A DNA stretch of 64,000 bases. It comes from Acanthopleura granulata (Eukaryota > Mollusca > Polyplacophora > Chitonida > Chitonidae). Of the stretch, positions 39,601-54,600 are shown piece by piece; position 1 is the stretch's first letter; each line of letters starts with the position of its first letter. Under the pieces are notes generated by a model. The model saw nothing but the letters and a program-made list of their open reading frames with translations. It searched no databases and was not told the origin of the DNA. Made by a program: the position numbers and the translations under genes. Location: the NCBI GenBank assembly GCA_016165875.1, contig JABBOT010000004.1, positions 20,676,007-20,740,006 of the forward strand, in the 5' to 3' direction.

Positions 39601-42595
39601 AACAATGTTGACACTTCAACTTGATCGCGTATTATAAGACACGTCACAGCCTAGAGACTAACTCTTTTATGTGTCAGAAATGTGAAATCGTAAGTCTATA
39701 CTGCTCTGAGTGCTTCATGGACAAATGTTCTATTCATTTTATGACTTATATTGTTTTATAAGATACGGCTTTATTTGAGTTCAATTACCGTGTTCTAGAC
39801 CGAGCAGTGCACGGTGGATGTATTGGGTTTGAATTTAGCAAGTTTAGTTAGTTCATCATGGATTTGCGTTCAGTTCAAAACTGGTCTTTTCATTGTTTAC
39901 CACAGACGACCTATTGACTCGTATGAGAGTGTTTATTTCCACGAGGTCCTAACTCACACCTTCAACCCAGTAAAATAGCTTATTTAAGTATTTCTGGATA
40001 CTTTAGACCTCTGTCCCCATATGCACAATGTGATGAAATTTTTAACTACACAAAATGGTAAAAAGGTTTGTAATTCTGTGTTCGAAGAAAAAGGGTTACA
40101 GGAGAGACGGCAGAAACTAGTCTCTGTGCATCAAACCAATTGTATTCAATGACTTCATTGTTTACCAGACCTTGACTGAAATCCTAATCGATAAACTTGA
40201 AATTGTACAGGATCAAAAGACCTAATTAAAGTTTTATTGCTCGCAATGATTACGCCTGGTCTAGAGGTAAAAGAATGAACATCCAAAAATAAATGAATCT
40301 CTTACTTCTGTCTGATTTCAGTCTCAAAGAGTGCATTGTGTTTGTGTGGGCCCGCGGGGGCTGAAATAACTTCTAAATTCATTAGTAAATTACTAAGTCT
40401 GTAAAATGACATCATGATTTATAACTCCAACTCCAAGACATTTTCTTTGAAGAACTACCCGTGACAAATTGCACGCAATTTTATAAGCCCATGAATATAG
40501 CATTTTTTTTCGGTCTAGAATGAAGTAAGAGTAGGTCGGGCTGGTTCGTGTCAGGGGCGGGGATGTTATATATGACACATGTAACAAAGAAGTCAGCTGC
40601 TGTCAGCGGGTTTTATGAGAAATCAAAACTAGACTGTCAACCCGTAATGAACGCTTTTATTACCGTCTGTTCCTTTACATAAATCTTGTCACAATCAGGC
40701 AGTTTGAGAGAATAATGTGAATATTTTGTAATAAGCGACTACAAATTGACTTTTAAATTTCGATGTGAATCCCAAGATCATTATAGAAAAAAAAGGTGAG
40801 AAATTTCTTTCTATCATACATCTACAACGGGAGCTCTTTGGCTAACCTGTATCTGTAGATTTATGAACCTGTTATATTAACTTTCTCCATCTATGACGAT
40901 TACTATCTTTCAAAATCCAGTGCTAGAAAGTACCGGTGTGTGTACATGCTATAGTCATACGTGCATGTACTTGATTATTCCACAGCTTTCACGGAATGTC
41001 AGTAGAAGGATAGCTATATCTACCACAATCGTTAATGATTGTTTCCGTAACACTGGTGTATGTAAGTTATTTTAAAAAGCTGGATAATTTAAATGCTGTT
41101 TGATAATCAGACAAAAGACAAAACCTTATGCAAGAGCATCGGTATACTGTGAAACAGATAAGATATTCTGTTCTTTTTTCGCGGTCTGAAATTAAGTGAA
41201 AGTAAGAGCTGATGAGCTGTCAAGAATACACCAGTTAACAGGTGATTGCAAGTTTGTGTCAATAAGCAGCTCTGCGTTACCCCCCGCACAGGAAAAACAT
41301 GGAACAGGTGGCATCAACACGGTCGTTTAAAGTGTGAATCAAATGGCAGCGAGACTGTCTCTCAAGGAGATTTCATAGGTTACAATTTCTTTTGAAGCAT
41401 AAAACCTAGTTGGAATTTTCTTAGTTACATTAACGTCCTCTCCACTGAAGTCAAGTTTATTTATCTCATGTTCATCCCATCAATGGAACAAGCACGCTCA
41501 TTTGCTTACCACAGTAAACAGAATTACACTGACCAAAGAACACCTTAGCTCAAGACTTGTTAGGATAAAACCTTTGCATGATACACTTTACCAAGTTGAA
41601 TTTACCAACAAGTTAATCCTGTATTCATAGTGTGCATGCATATCTTTGGTAATGTGAATAAAAGAACGAAAGATAAAAGGCATAAAGATATACATGTAAT
41701 AAGATATACACAACATTTGACACCCTATTTTAGTTATGGCAGAGATTAATAGTCTCAATCGAAGGACTGCATGACAATAATCACCCTGTATGTATAAATG
41801 TATGGTGTGATGTCCTCATTTGCAGGAGAGCGGGCCTTCTGACATTCCTCAACAGCAATATCACGTCACCGATATCATACACTTCACTATGATAGGTTTG
41901 AAAACTACTTTGGTATTAGTTTGTTACGTTTTCAAAGTCAAATTTTCAGACGTACAGAAATGTGATACAGTATGCCTCCGAAAATTTTGGCATACGACAA
42001 AAAGTTTATCTTTCTTTTAGATAATCATTGATTGCGTCAATCATGAGCCTTGAGTTTTTAGTCTACCTGGAGGTACACCGTTCTATTTCCGGGTGTTGTT
42101 AGTTATTAGCCTATTAGTTCTCTGTTATAGCCGTTAAGTGGATCAGTGGCTGTATGTGCCGGAGTGCGAAAGCTGTTCTTTAATGTACCCTACCTTGAAG
42201 CGCCTCTGATAGTTCCAGCGTTACAAGCATTAAGCGAATCAATTTGAAAACAGCGTTAGAAGTACATTTTAAATGAAACCGTCTGTGGTACTGATGTACT
42301 TGCATTAGTTCCATTAGTTTGATAAGTGGATTTTTGTCGTATTTTAAGAAATATGCAACCATTTATATCCCGACTCAAAAGTTTGCCAAAAGAGCAATTT
42401 TCACTTACAGTGTATGTTTTGGACCTTTCCTGCAAGGACAATCAGCCGTATAAACGTCCCTATGCCAATTTTTTAATATGAATGTCAAGTGTTTGCACTC
42501 AGTTACAATAAAACCGTAACTACAATACATACAACTACAACTGTAATTGAGTATTTCAGATCCGAGTCTTGATATATACTTACACTTACAATAAG

Positions 42596-42626
<31 letters not shown>

Positions 42627-45600
42627 CAGTGGTGCATAAGGTACATACCTGGAACATAGCTACAATAATGCGATAATTGGTGCCCGGTCACATATAACAG
42701 GTAAAATAGGGCCACTCAACAGTGCGATAACTACAATCTTGTCCCACACAGCCGGTAAAACAGGGATGTGGACAGGGCTATCAAGATTAGCTACCTGGAA
42801 TTCTTCGTGGCGTCATCCACGGTTCTCCTTTAGATGATTAAGATTTGACAAAAGCACGTATTTTACTCGATAAAAATTATGAACCTCACAGGTTCTAGCA
42901 AGACAGTTCTCCTCAACGCAGAGACAAACTGTACATAAACAACGTTTGAACATGATATTAATGCATACATGCCAAGAGTGCTAATGTCTGGGGCCATCGA
43001 CTTAATGTGGCTATCACCAGCTAACAAATAACGGAAAAAGCATCACGTGGATTTACGTCGCAATCACGTAAATACCACTTGCTGTTAAAATTCAATCCTT
43101 CACTAATTCATAAATACCAAAGCTGCTAGAGAGAATAAAGACAGAAACACACATCTCTTTATTCCTGTCTTGAAGAGAGCCGTTTTACCATATAAGATCA
43201 CTGACCATGAGTGTTATGGTTATTTAAAGCTGTCTCTCTCACATAATTCAAGCTGGCTGGTAGCTTAAATGTCATCTTCCATCATCAAGATCGGTTCAAA
43301 GTTTTATATTAAAATTTGTTAACTGGAATTACTCAAATCAAATTCTACTTCCGACGCACAGTTGTGTAATTGCACGCGCATATCATAATTATTTCTGTAT
43401 TTTCTAATTCATAGTCTACTGATAAAGTCTGTATGTAAAACTTATCGTCGCCGCACTCACACCTCTGCATCGCTGGCTAAACACACGGCCCCTGTCAATC
43501 AATGCTGTGGACTAGCCTTTGCCCGTGGGTTGTTTGCCCAGGTTTCCCGGCACCCTGCGCCACTACCTCAACCCTCGAGGCAAACCCCGAGAGGGTATCA
43601 ATTTTTATTTTGACAGATGTAAAACGAATGGCTTTTCAAGTGATCATATCAAAAGTGACGACACTCGGTGGCGAATTCTTCCTGACCTGTAATCCCGGGT
43701 TGTCAATCACATTACTCAGCGGTCAGACACAAAACTAACCGCACTGTATAGGTAAACAGTAATCCACTCAGTCGATGCGTATACCAAAATTTAAACAGAG
43801 ATTATCCATTCAGAAAGAGGCTGGTTTTACTTCTGTATATATCACACACACAGTTAAATATCTCAACCTCCGCTATGACAACACTCTTGCACAAGAGATT
43901 TATGTATATTCGTCACAAATCGATAATTAGTTTTCTCCTGCCGCGTGGGAAACATTTAAGTAGCACTGGTTCAAGGGCATGTTAAGTTTTCAAGCTCAAA
44001 TCAGAGTAAGTGTTGCTACAAGAACAATGTATACTTTCTCCACAGAATGTTAGAATCAAGTATACTTCAGATTTCGATGCCTTTCTGTAATTACAAACAA
44101 ACCATGCTAGATGTAGTATTGCGTAAGGGATGGCTGGGATGTTACTCGTTGTCTGTATCAGACAATATTACCGCATGATTTTCAGTAATGTTGGCAAACG
44201 ATTTCCACAACATGCTCTGTATTGTAACATCAAACTTTATGACTGACATCAACAGGCTTTTTACAAGTGGTACTTTGACTTTTTGAAATTTGGCACTTGC
44301 ATAGACCATCACAACTCTAAGCCAAAAAGATCATCTATGACGACATTGCTAAATTCTCGGAAAAAAGAGACAGACGCCATCGCACCGCTCGGAACGAAAG
44401 GTTATCGTGATTTTAAGACACAGTATTGAAAAGCTTGCTGTTAAATGACGCATTCGACCAAACCTGAGGCAGGTGAAGTGTACACTGAACTGGAAAGGTC
44501 CTTTTTACGCCATAAAAGAATTTTTTTTACTGATAAAACCATATTAACTGTAGATAAGAAGATAAAGATGTAACGCGGGATTAAACGCTGACCTGTTTTC
44601 AATGCTGAGGGACTGACTTCAATGCTGACTTCAACTTTTACAACATTCATTTCGCTACTTGATCACTGATCTAAATTAGCTCGATTCACGCTTTATAATA
44701 CAAATTACTTTCAACAAACAGACCTTTCGTCCTCGCTTTCTGCGTTGGAATTCAAAGGCTGTGCTAAGAGTAATCTTCGCGAAACTAAAGCACTTCACAA
44801 CGCATGTCTTCACAATCGTGCATATGAATAGCCTGTCGAATTGCTAACGTCAATCTGTGTGGTTGGTGTTAGAAATGCTAAGCTTGGAATATCACGCACG
44901 GGCGATCAGTATTCAGCGCGCCCTGCCCTCGTCCCCTCGAGGGAGACAGGCTGACGACATCAAAGGAGTTGTCATGTTAGGCCTTGACGTAGTGATAATT
45001 CCCATGAACTAACACTCCAGTTCCCACCCTCCAAACATGCCCGCCTCTGTCTCCTTCAGTTTCTAAGCCGGAGCTTGCCTCACATTTGATCTACCCAGAT
45101 AGTCAGATACAACACTTATTGTCCTGTCGCTCAAACGTCGTCCTAGTTCCGTCAAGTCTCTATTTGCCTGGACTACTTTTCGTCGACCTCTCATTACTTA
45201 AAAGGTTAAATTGTGATGACAATTCAAAGGAGGCGATGTCCCGAAGGCGCAAAGATTGAAATGAACGGACGAGGAATCGTGACTAAAGAACTGTGATTAT
45301 CTGTTTGTATTACGAGAGTCAATACACGTCGCAAATGACAGTGAAATAATACATATTTTCACTTGGTAAATTACAGACTTATTTGAAATCGGAAACCCCG
45401 GATATGATTAAATCACTGAACGGTATGGAATTTCACTATAAGATCTCATGAGGTGCGGCAGTTCAGCCAAGATAATCATATGCTGTGTGTGTGTGCTCAC
45501 CCTAACGATCATGGCTGAAGTTGGAAGTATCTGTGGCCGAATCATCGACAAACTCTAGAAGGAGGAGCGGGGTATTCCTACCAACTTCAGCCCTCAGGCC

Positions 45601-48600
45601 GCGGGGGGAGGGAGGGGGGCTTCGTGGCTCAGTTGGTTAGCGCGCTAGCACAGCGCAAAGACCCAGAAGCCTCCCACCTATGCGGTCGCTGTGAGTTCAA
45701 GTCCAGTTCATGCTGGCTTCCTCTTCGGCCGTACGTAGAAAGGTCTGCCAGCAATCTGCGGATGGTCGTGAGTTTCCGCCCGGCTCTGCCACCATAATGC
45801 TGGCCGCCGTCGTATAAGTGAAATATTCTTGAGTACGGCGTAAAACACCAATCAAATAAATAAATAAATAAATAAATCTCAGGCTGCGGCTTTACGCATG
45901 CAGGTTTGCCAAAAACCAAGTCAAGAGCGGTGACTCAACCCGTAAATATGATCGTGATAAATATTTGATATGGTAGATCTAATCAAGAAATACTGAGTGT
46001 TGCGGAAGCTCCTCCGACTTGAAGGAAAAGACAACTCGAAACTTCTCCCAGCAAAATCAATATTATCAGTTTTCTTTCATACACCGCAAATTGTGTATTA
46101 CACAAGTGATTGTGTATTATACAACTGATACACATTGTGTTATACACTTCATCTTCTGGTTCTGCAATTAATTCAGACTTTTAATTTGCGTGTCATTTAA
46201 CGAAATAACCTTTACCTGTCCAAATTGGATCAGAAAGATTGTCAATTCAGTAAGGAATGGGCTATGCCAGTAAAACCAATGAATAATGACTCTGGAGGAC
46301 AAAATATATTCTGACAAAGACATTTCGAAAGGGTTTAGCCGTCAAAGGCGCACCTAGTACAAATATTTGGATGATCAATCTTTGTGGTCTTCATTTTCTC
46401 TTCATCTGGGGGAAGAAGAAACCAAGGACGGAAAGCTTACAAAACCTACATGTGCTTGTGGTATAACTGTCAGTTTCACTTAGATTTGCAAACTGACGAA
46501 TAGGATAATAAATAACTAGTATTTTTACCTCAAACCTCAGTCTCCAGGGCCTTGTCTGATCTGTTTATATCCGTTTATCCTTGGATCAAACGGCTTTGCG
46601 ACTCACGATCGATCTGAGGTTCGCTTTGGTGATCGAGGCGGTTCGATAGAAGGCCTTTGTGAGCAATCTATTAGACTTGTGTCTCTGGTTCACTGTTAGC
46701 GACAAATACAGGCTCTTTACGCTTTCCTTACCGGTCTTTCCTAATGCTCACTCGATAAAGGAAATCAAGTGAGGGTATAACACATCAAAGCAGTTGAAAT
46801 CTGACTTTAGGTGCCAGTGTTCGCACCGAACTCGGATCAATTCCACGCGTGAACGGGACACAATAGTCATGGCGAATGTCAAACAGGCCATTCCGATGTA
46901 GACCGGAAGTGTAAACCCCAGTCAACAAGTGTTAAGATATTGACGCGTTCCTTCCCGGACTCAGTGCACGGTCCATCAGTGATCTGAATTCCACTGGTCG
47001 AATAGATAATACGTCAGAAATGTATGTGTGACCGACTCTGTGGTAAACAGGCAGAGTAATTGATTTGGCGTGTGTCTTGGAGATGGACAAACCATAAGAG
47101 TACAAAACACAGGATCAATGTCTCCACTACCTACTTTGTTCAGTTCATCTATGGCCGACTCGACTGTCAGTACACATTTCAAAACACATTATATTTAAAA
47201 TATGCACTAAAATATGCACTGCAGAGTACACTACTTTAGTGTAATAATAGTTCTTAAATCGTCAAAGAAGCAAGTCAGAAATAAAATCACCACAGTATAA
47301 GTTGATCTGACCACTCTAACCAGCCCAGTTTCATTTATGTCAGGTGGAACAGCCCATTTGACTAACTTCGTACACGTTAAACATCTACAGCTTACTACAG
47401 ACAGACCATCAAGGTAGCTTTATCCATCTACCACCTTATACAGTGATAGGTTCATTTAACCTCAAACCGCAGTCAAAACGTCATGCAAATCACACCATCC
47501 GACACATTGCCACCTTATGCCTATAGCCTAAATTGGAACATTTCTTAATCGATTCTCACACAAATATGTACATCTAGTAAACTAGATGTAAAAGTGTGGG
47601 TTTTAAACACTTACAGACTGAAAAACTCCAGACACCCTCTGAATATTTTGGACTTTAGCAGTTTTGGCCGACTTTACTAAAAAAATCCGAAAGGAAAGAG
47701 AGGCTCTCAAATGTCCAGCTGGTAATCCGGCATCGATCGATGACCTAAGTAGACGGGCTTAACCGTTCAACGCCCAGACCATACATTGAGGAGAGGCTAC
47801 ACGAAAAGCCTCACAAAAGAGGTTAAGGGTAAAATATCTAGATGAGAATCAGTGTGACGTAACGATCAATTGCGGCTTCAAGTGGATTCTCACACAACTG
47901 ACTGGAATCAGCTGAGATGCATACACGCCCAACAAATCCTGGTTCATTCCGTGTTAGTTTTTATATCCAGAGTTATTCTAAAGAAACGTGTTCATTTGTT
48001 GGTGCCTGTCCATTCAAGCGACAGATGGTATGTGCATAGATTTATTTCTTTAGGCCCCATAAGCAGTGAGAGCGGCGGAATCTACAAATGTTTTGTCCGA
48101 GGCCGGGTTTGAACCACGCTTCGTGTGTCCTAGCGACTGAAAGGCAAGCGCATCTAACCACAAGACTCTGGTTCGCTCCCAATATGTGTTAAGGAATCTT
48201 GTCCAGCCATTTCCACGTACAAACTTAAATAAAAAATACAAATAACCTAATTTCATATATCTGCTTATGTACAGACTAGAACTGAACTGTACTTTACTTT
48301 GGCCATATTTCCATTGCAGTAGCTAATCCAAACATCCGTATCCTTCAAATATTACCTGTATATATATATATATATATATATTGGATGTGCCCGTTTCTCA
48401 CTTACCGCTGGTAGGTGTATATTCAGGTATAAGCAATCCTCGCTGCTGGAGTTGAAACCCGGCACATGGAAGGCAATGTAATTAATGCCCTCTGTGGGCT
48501 GTGGGCAGGCTGGGGGGAGAGTGAGAGCGTCCAGTACTGAGTCACCCCAAGGTAGAGGCGGTTTCGGCGGCTAGAGAGAAGAAAATATTACACAGAATTA

Positions 48601-51600
48601 TGGAGCATGAATTTTTAATACATATATACCCAACTGCTTTCTAGGTATTCGCACACCACAAAAGCGAATTTCTGATTTGCCATGACTATAATTCATTTAT
48701 TAATCTAATTGATTAACGTGTTAATGGCCGCTGTCACAGGTTTATTCGTGGGGGGAAACCAGAATGCCCAGCCTAAACCATGGACCTGCGCTATGTCCCT
48801 GACAAGCGCTAGGCGAACCAGCGAGATTTGAGTCTCGGGCGATATTCATTGGTTATGGGTCAGACCAGTTTATTTTAAAAGTTATAATAGTGCGCAATCA
48901 AATACTTCCCCAGCCTACGGAAATTTCATTTCCCTTTGTATGACATTGGCTTGCTTTAGTTTTATAAATTCGCAATTGTTTTACTCTCACACCACAGACA
49001 AAAGGAAACGTTGGCTGCCAACAGATGTTGATGGAAGTTAGCTGGAATTGAACGTATGACCTCAATAGTATCATGCTACTGTGATGTTACAGCTTTCGCT
49101 CTCTTTTCGCTCACAGGACTGAGTCCATACCCACAGATCAGGGTGGGAGGATAAGATATTTCATACTCTCTTTTCTTTGGCAGTTTCTCTCCACTGTGGA
49201 ACAGGAATCATCGAAATTGATATGAGACGTAAAGGTGGACTCAGCTTGAGGAGGCCATGTTTTCTCTGGCATTCAGTCTACCACAGGATGAGATCGTTTA
49301 TATATATAGATAACATAGGTAAATATAGGTATATGGAAGAAGAAATCTATGGGTAAAGGCCTTCCCATTGAAGTCCGAAATGCCGCGATCGTTAAAGTAG
49401 AAACATGTCAGATCTACAGTCTGGATCCCAGTGATGAGATGGATACATACCAGTGTGCACAAACGACTGCGTGCAATTTTGTGACTAAATAGTCAAATCT
49501 TTGCCATGCTCTCTGATCGACAGAATAGGTAATCTACTGGCTTGTCTTTTAGGAAATCGCTGCAGAACTTCCTGTGTTAGATCGTGCAGATATACGTGCC
49601 GGTATTCAGCTTAACTTTAATTTTGTGAAAAACACTGAAGAAAAATGTAATGAATAAAAATAAGAGAAAGCACCTGCAACATATTCGCATACAAATCGTC
49701 AATCATAATGGACAGTTACAGTTCAATAATAACCAGACTAATTTCTAAAATAACGGCCAACAAATATGAGAAGGTATATGAAATAGGAAATTAGGAAATA
49801 TGTGAAAATATTTGAAATATGTGTTTATGTCCGGAATTTGGGTAACCTTCTAAACATTAGTGTTTATCCCACCATGCACCCTGAATATTTTATTTCATAC
49901 ACATTCAACTAAGTTCACCACAACCCCCACCACACCTTCCCATCCATATCAGCCATGCGGCGTTATCAGGCTCTGCCTAGCCTGACTGGACGACGTTGTT
50001 AACATGCTCATTTTCCAAGGAGACGCACAAGAGCCTAGATTTGGCCCAGTCAGTGCATTTGCATTTGCCTTGGCCATTCGGACTAGCAGTTCTCCTGCTG
50101 GCGCTGTATTCTGAAGTGCCCTTCTGCACAAGTTCTGAGGCGTTTTTGATTAGCTGTCAGTCAGACTTAGCTTAGGATAATCCCGACTTTAATAAAATGT
50201 TTTAATCAGTTTGCATTCACAATTGACTCCATAAGAACCTTTCCCACTTCAAATGAGCACCACAAAGCAGCTGGAGCGCAGAAGTGGATTAGGATATCTC
50301 CAGGCGAAGAGACACTCCTGTGACCGGACAACCTTGGTTTTTAACAACTGTCCCCCCGAGATCATTGAAAGGCTTGTCAGAGTCTTTATGAACTAAACAT
50401 ACCACATACTAACTTGCCCCACTGTCATCGAATTAATGTGCCTTCATGTCTTACATGAATGCTAACCCATTGGGAAAACTTTACTTTTACTTTAATCTAT
50501 CTTGCTCATGTCAGTGGTACCTGCATACATGCAGACAGGCAGTTGCGGGTGCGTTTCGGGGAACAACCAACATCAGCGAACTGAATGATTTAGCATCTAG
50601 GTAAGGTAAACATGATAGACCTATGCGTACTACAGACGGATATGCTGGGGCAGGTGTAGAGAGCAAGCCGTTGATCAGAGTTTCTCTGATATGTCGGATG
50701 TATATACAAAGAATAAGAACTAAGGGAATTTAATTAAGAATGCTTACATCTCAGATTGGAGATAAAAGAGAATTCTGAAAATATAATGGCTTATTACAAG
50801 TAGTCTATATAATACTAGGAACTAGTTGTGGCAACTTGTTCAACGACTTTTTCTGCCACACCAGTGCATTTCGTATTAGTGTCAAGAGTCAACAAGGCCA
50901 ATAGATTGTCAACGATTCATGTTTTAAAAAAGGTCACTTAAAAAAATTATTAGGGTCAGAGGCCCAAAGGCTGTGCCATTAATGCGGTATAAGGTGCGAG
51001 ACGAGCTAGACTAACAAATAGTGTCATAACGTATGACCCTAAAAATTACACTGCGCACTCTGGATATGGATAATGGCACAATAAACGAGATATCTAGATT
51101 TCATTCTTCATTTTGGAAGGTACAGACAGATGTCCTGATGTTCAGGGATCGGTGTAGAAGTACCGAATCAGCAAGGCCTTGCGATATGAGGACTGGAACT
51201 AATAACTCAACTTTGGTGTCCACAAATATTATGTTAATCATTGTGACTTATAATACGTAATGGACAATCCATATAAAATGATACTCTAAGGTTGTAAGTA
51301 GCAACTCTATTTCCAAGTCAAAACTCACGACATACGACTGCTTTACAAATTAATACTATACCAATGCTCTATTATGTGCCGGTTCGTTCAACTTAATTAC
51401 GACCAAAGATTTACGACTTGTTAATGAAATAGTGCGGTAAGGACGTACTGCGAAGTAATCTCATCATGAACCTGGTGTAACGTCCAGTGCAACATACGAC
51501 CAGTAGGCACTGCTTGCTAAGATCTCCATTAAAGGACCAGCCACACCAGATCTACATGTACAACCAGTTTACAAGCTAGTTGCGATTAAAACAAATAATG

Positions 51601-54600
51601 GAATCGCATACCAGTCGTAGACAGAGCGCTCGCAAAAAGGTCAGAGGTCGCAGATAGGGTCTATCGAACATGGTCGTATCGGAGGTGATCGAAGACCCGA
51701 TGTGGATGGATCTTAAGACATGCACAACACTTTGCACAGGAAATGGCGGTGACTCAGCGGAATGAATCGACCAAGGCTATGGACACCATAGTAAGTGCTT
51801 AGACACTGAAAATATGGTATTAGGTGGGATTCGGCCCAAATATGGGTTACACTCTGTAATAAAGGTTTCAGGTACTGAAATGTGGGGAAGAATGAGAAGA
51901 CATACGTTGGGCTTTGGGATAAATAATAGCGTAATATAAAGGGTTTGCATGTATGCCTACCACCCATGAAGGAATTATGTCGCATATAGATAATCACAAG
52001 AGACAAAAATAAGTATCAGTATTGTATACCTGTCTAACTCTCAGCAGAACTCATTCCTGTACACAGCAAACATGTATACCTTTGTGCCCAACTTTAAGCA
52101 GAACCCATACCTGTATACAGTGAACATGTATACCTTCATTCCTAAACCTTTGTGCCTAACCTTAAGTAGAACTCATACCTGTACACAGCGAACATGTATA
52201 CCTTTGTGCCCAACCCTAAGCAGAACTCATACTCGTACACAGCAAACATGTATGGCTTTGTACCTAACCTTAAGGAGATGTCATACCTGTACACAGCACT
52301 CGTGTACACCTTTGTGCCTAACCCTAAGTAGATCCTACACCTGTAGACAGCCAACATGTAAACATTTGTGCTTTTCTGGAGATTAATGTTGCAAATATTG
52401 CTAATATTGAGTAGGTCACGCATATCTTACTCATAATACACGTTGCAGGGATATAATTCAGGGTGATTTGTAATATCACAGTTCAGACTATATCGTATGT
52501 CCCTAGCCATGCATTGGGCAAACAAGCTCATCGTCTTTAAAATAGCATAACGTTGTATAACCTGTCCTGCATTTGGCAACATAAACACTACTTGTAGGAT
52601 GGGGCGTGATCGTGATAGATACGGTCAGAACTGGTCTCGGTTACGGTCCGCCTTGCTTTTGTACCATTAGTTTAGATGTTTACTGAATGCATGATCCCTC
52701 TCTGCACGGGTTCGTTGTCCGACAAAATACGTCCTGACATCCATACACGCTATTATAAATAGTACAATATCCGTTTTTCCGGAGACCGTCTCTTCTCTTC
52801 GTGCCGATTATTTCACGTGGCCGCACGACTAGCCCGATAATGTCAGCCGTATGAATTCTCCTGACTCATGATTTCCGGTAATCATGGTGTTTGATGGGAA
52901 AGATATAACACCGAGCTTTACACCAGGATGCATTGTTGTTCAGGTAATTGTCAGAGGAATATTGCAATGGGCCTGTGGCGAGTAATAGAACGGTCTTGAT
53001 GAAGAAGACAGCCTCATGAATGGGCTTGCAATTAGAAATAAACGACAGCTAGAGTCAACTATGAATCCGTAAACCGTTTGAGGGAAATTCAAGCTCGGCC
53101 TTATTATCTTCAGCAGATATTAATTTAGTTGGTTTTAACATCCTTTTGTCTTAAACTGAAGCGGTTTTTCATAACTTAGACTTTCATACAGGAAAATATC
53201 GTCTTTAATACAAATAAATCGGTCCAAACGGCCAAGATAATCTTTTTCCCTTATTGCTTCGGATATATTTTGTTGCCATTGGTTAGAGTCAGCGTGTGCA
53301 TGATTATAAGTTATCATCATTTCCTGTCAATAATAATCAGTGTTATGACATAAGAAGAAGGTTTATCTATTGTCTGCCCCTTCAAAGACTTATTAAAGCA
53401 TTTACTTACACTACAGATATATATTTCGAGAACATGTCTGCTCTTTAATTTGTTGCGAGTGCAAGATGTGCTCATGAAATCATTTCAAACACCTTCGTTT
53501 TAATACCGCGTTTTGATTGTTTTGATTCATCTAAATGAATCATATGGTTTTACCTAAACACGTTTTACCTAAAGCGTGTATATAGCCTTTCACCTTCCCG
53601 ATATGCTTAAGTATAATGCAGAATGCACTTTCATCAAACAATTATCAGACATGTAGCATGTGTCACTCCGTATTCCTGAATAGGGGAATTGTTTAGGATT
53701 ACTGTGGTGAGAATCCTTACTGACCACATTCAGGAGTTCTTTATTGGCCATAGTCCGGTTGGTTTAGAAAAAGGATGGAAGTGAAATCCAGTTTGCCACG
53801 ACTTAGTGGAAAGTGAAATCATCAAAACATACCGTAGCTGTTCTGGATTGATGATCCTAGGTAAAATCATGTTAACTTGTACGTTGTGTTGTTCCCTTTT
53901 ATCAATGGATTTAGTCGTAAAGTCTTGATGTACTACAGTTACGACAGGGGTTATAGAGTCTTGATTTGCCGAAAGCAAGACAGTGATACGATGCTTGTTA
54001 ATACAAAGATGTCTTCGGTAAACAGAGGCCAAAGTAACCAGTATCAGTAACAAGAACTGGTTGGACATTACCTGACCGTAACAGAGGAAAAAGTAACCAG
54101 TATCAGGAGCAAGAACAGGTTGGACATTACCTGTCCATCAAAGAGAGGACAAAGTAACCAGTATCAGTAACAAGAACAGTCTGGGCATTACCTGTTAAAA
54201 ACAGGCTTTTATATATCTAAAATAGTGGTGATTATATAAGTTGATTATTCATTAACAAATTTTTCTCTGGGCATAATTTATCTCTAATAGCGTTTATAGC
54301 GGCAGAAGTGAACTTAGACCATTTTCCAGCAATATCCGACATCCTAGACGAACTTTTAACAAATAATTAGTTTTTACCACTTTCACAAACTCTAGTCGTC
54401 GCCTGTTAAAACCGCATACGCGTATATCTCTTGGTCTGACAACAGGGGATCAGTACATTAGGTTCGGGTAGAAATACAATACGTGTGCCGTCGTCAGTAT
54501 TAAAGTAATTTAATTTACAGTTGCCGGATGCATACGTTAATCAGTGGAACTCATTCATTCATTCTGACATAACACAGGAGTTCTGTAAGCCGCCATTTGA

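Larger units (their letters stand above)
37138..48405 (-). other. Largest esterase intron (about 11.3 kb, between exons 2 and 3)
   Basis: Holds one SINE and an A30 tract; otherwise unique-looking AT-rich sequence. A somewhat GC-richer patch at 43440-43620 has no identifiable function. Confidence 0.6.

Noticed and set aside
42503..42715. Minus-strand 70-aa frame with a poly-Phe run
   Set aside because: The Phe run is the A30 homopolymer translated.
45617..45700. A functional tRNA gene
   Set aside because: The A/B boxes belong to the SINE head; the rest cannot be folded by eye into a normal cloverleaf with an acceptor stem.
45629..45919. 96-aa minus-strand frame
   Set aside because: Antisense translation of the SINE at 45617-45878.
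52072..52423. Open frames of 104 aa (+) and 93 aa (-)
   Set aside because: They exist only because the underlying minisatellite unit is 54 bases, a multiple of three.
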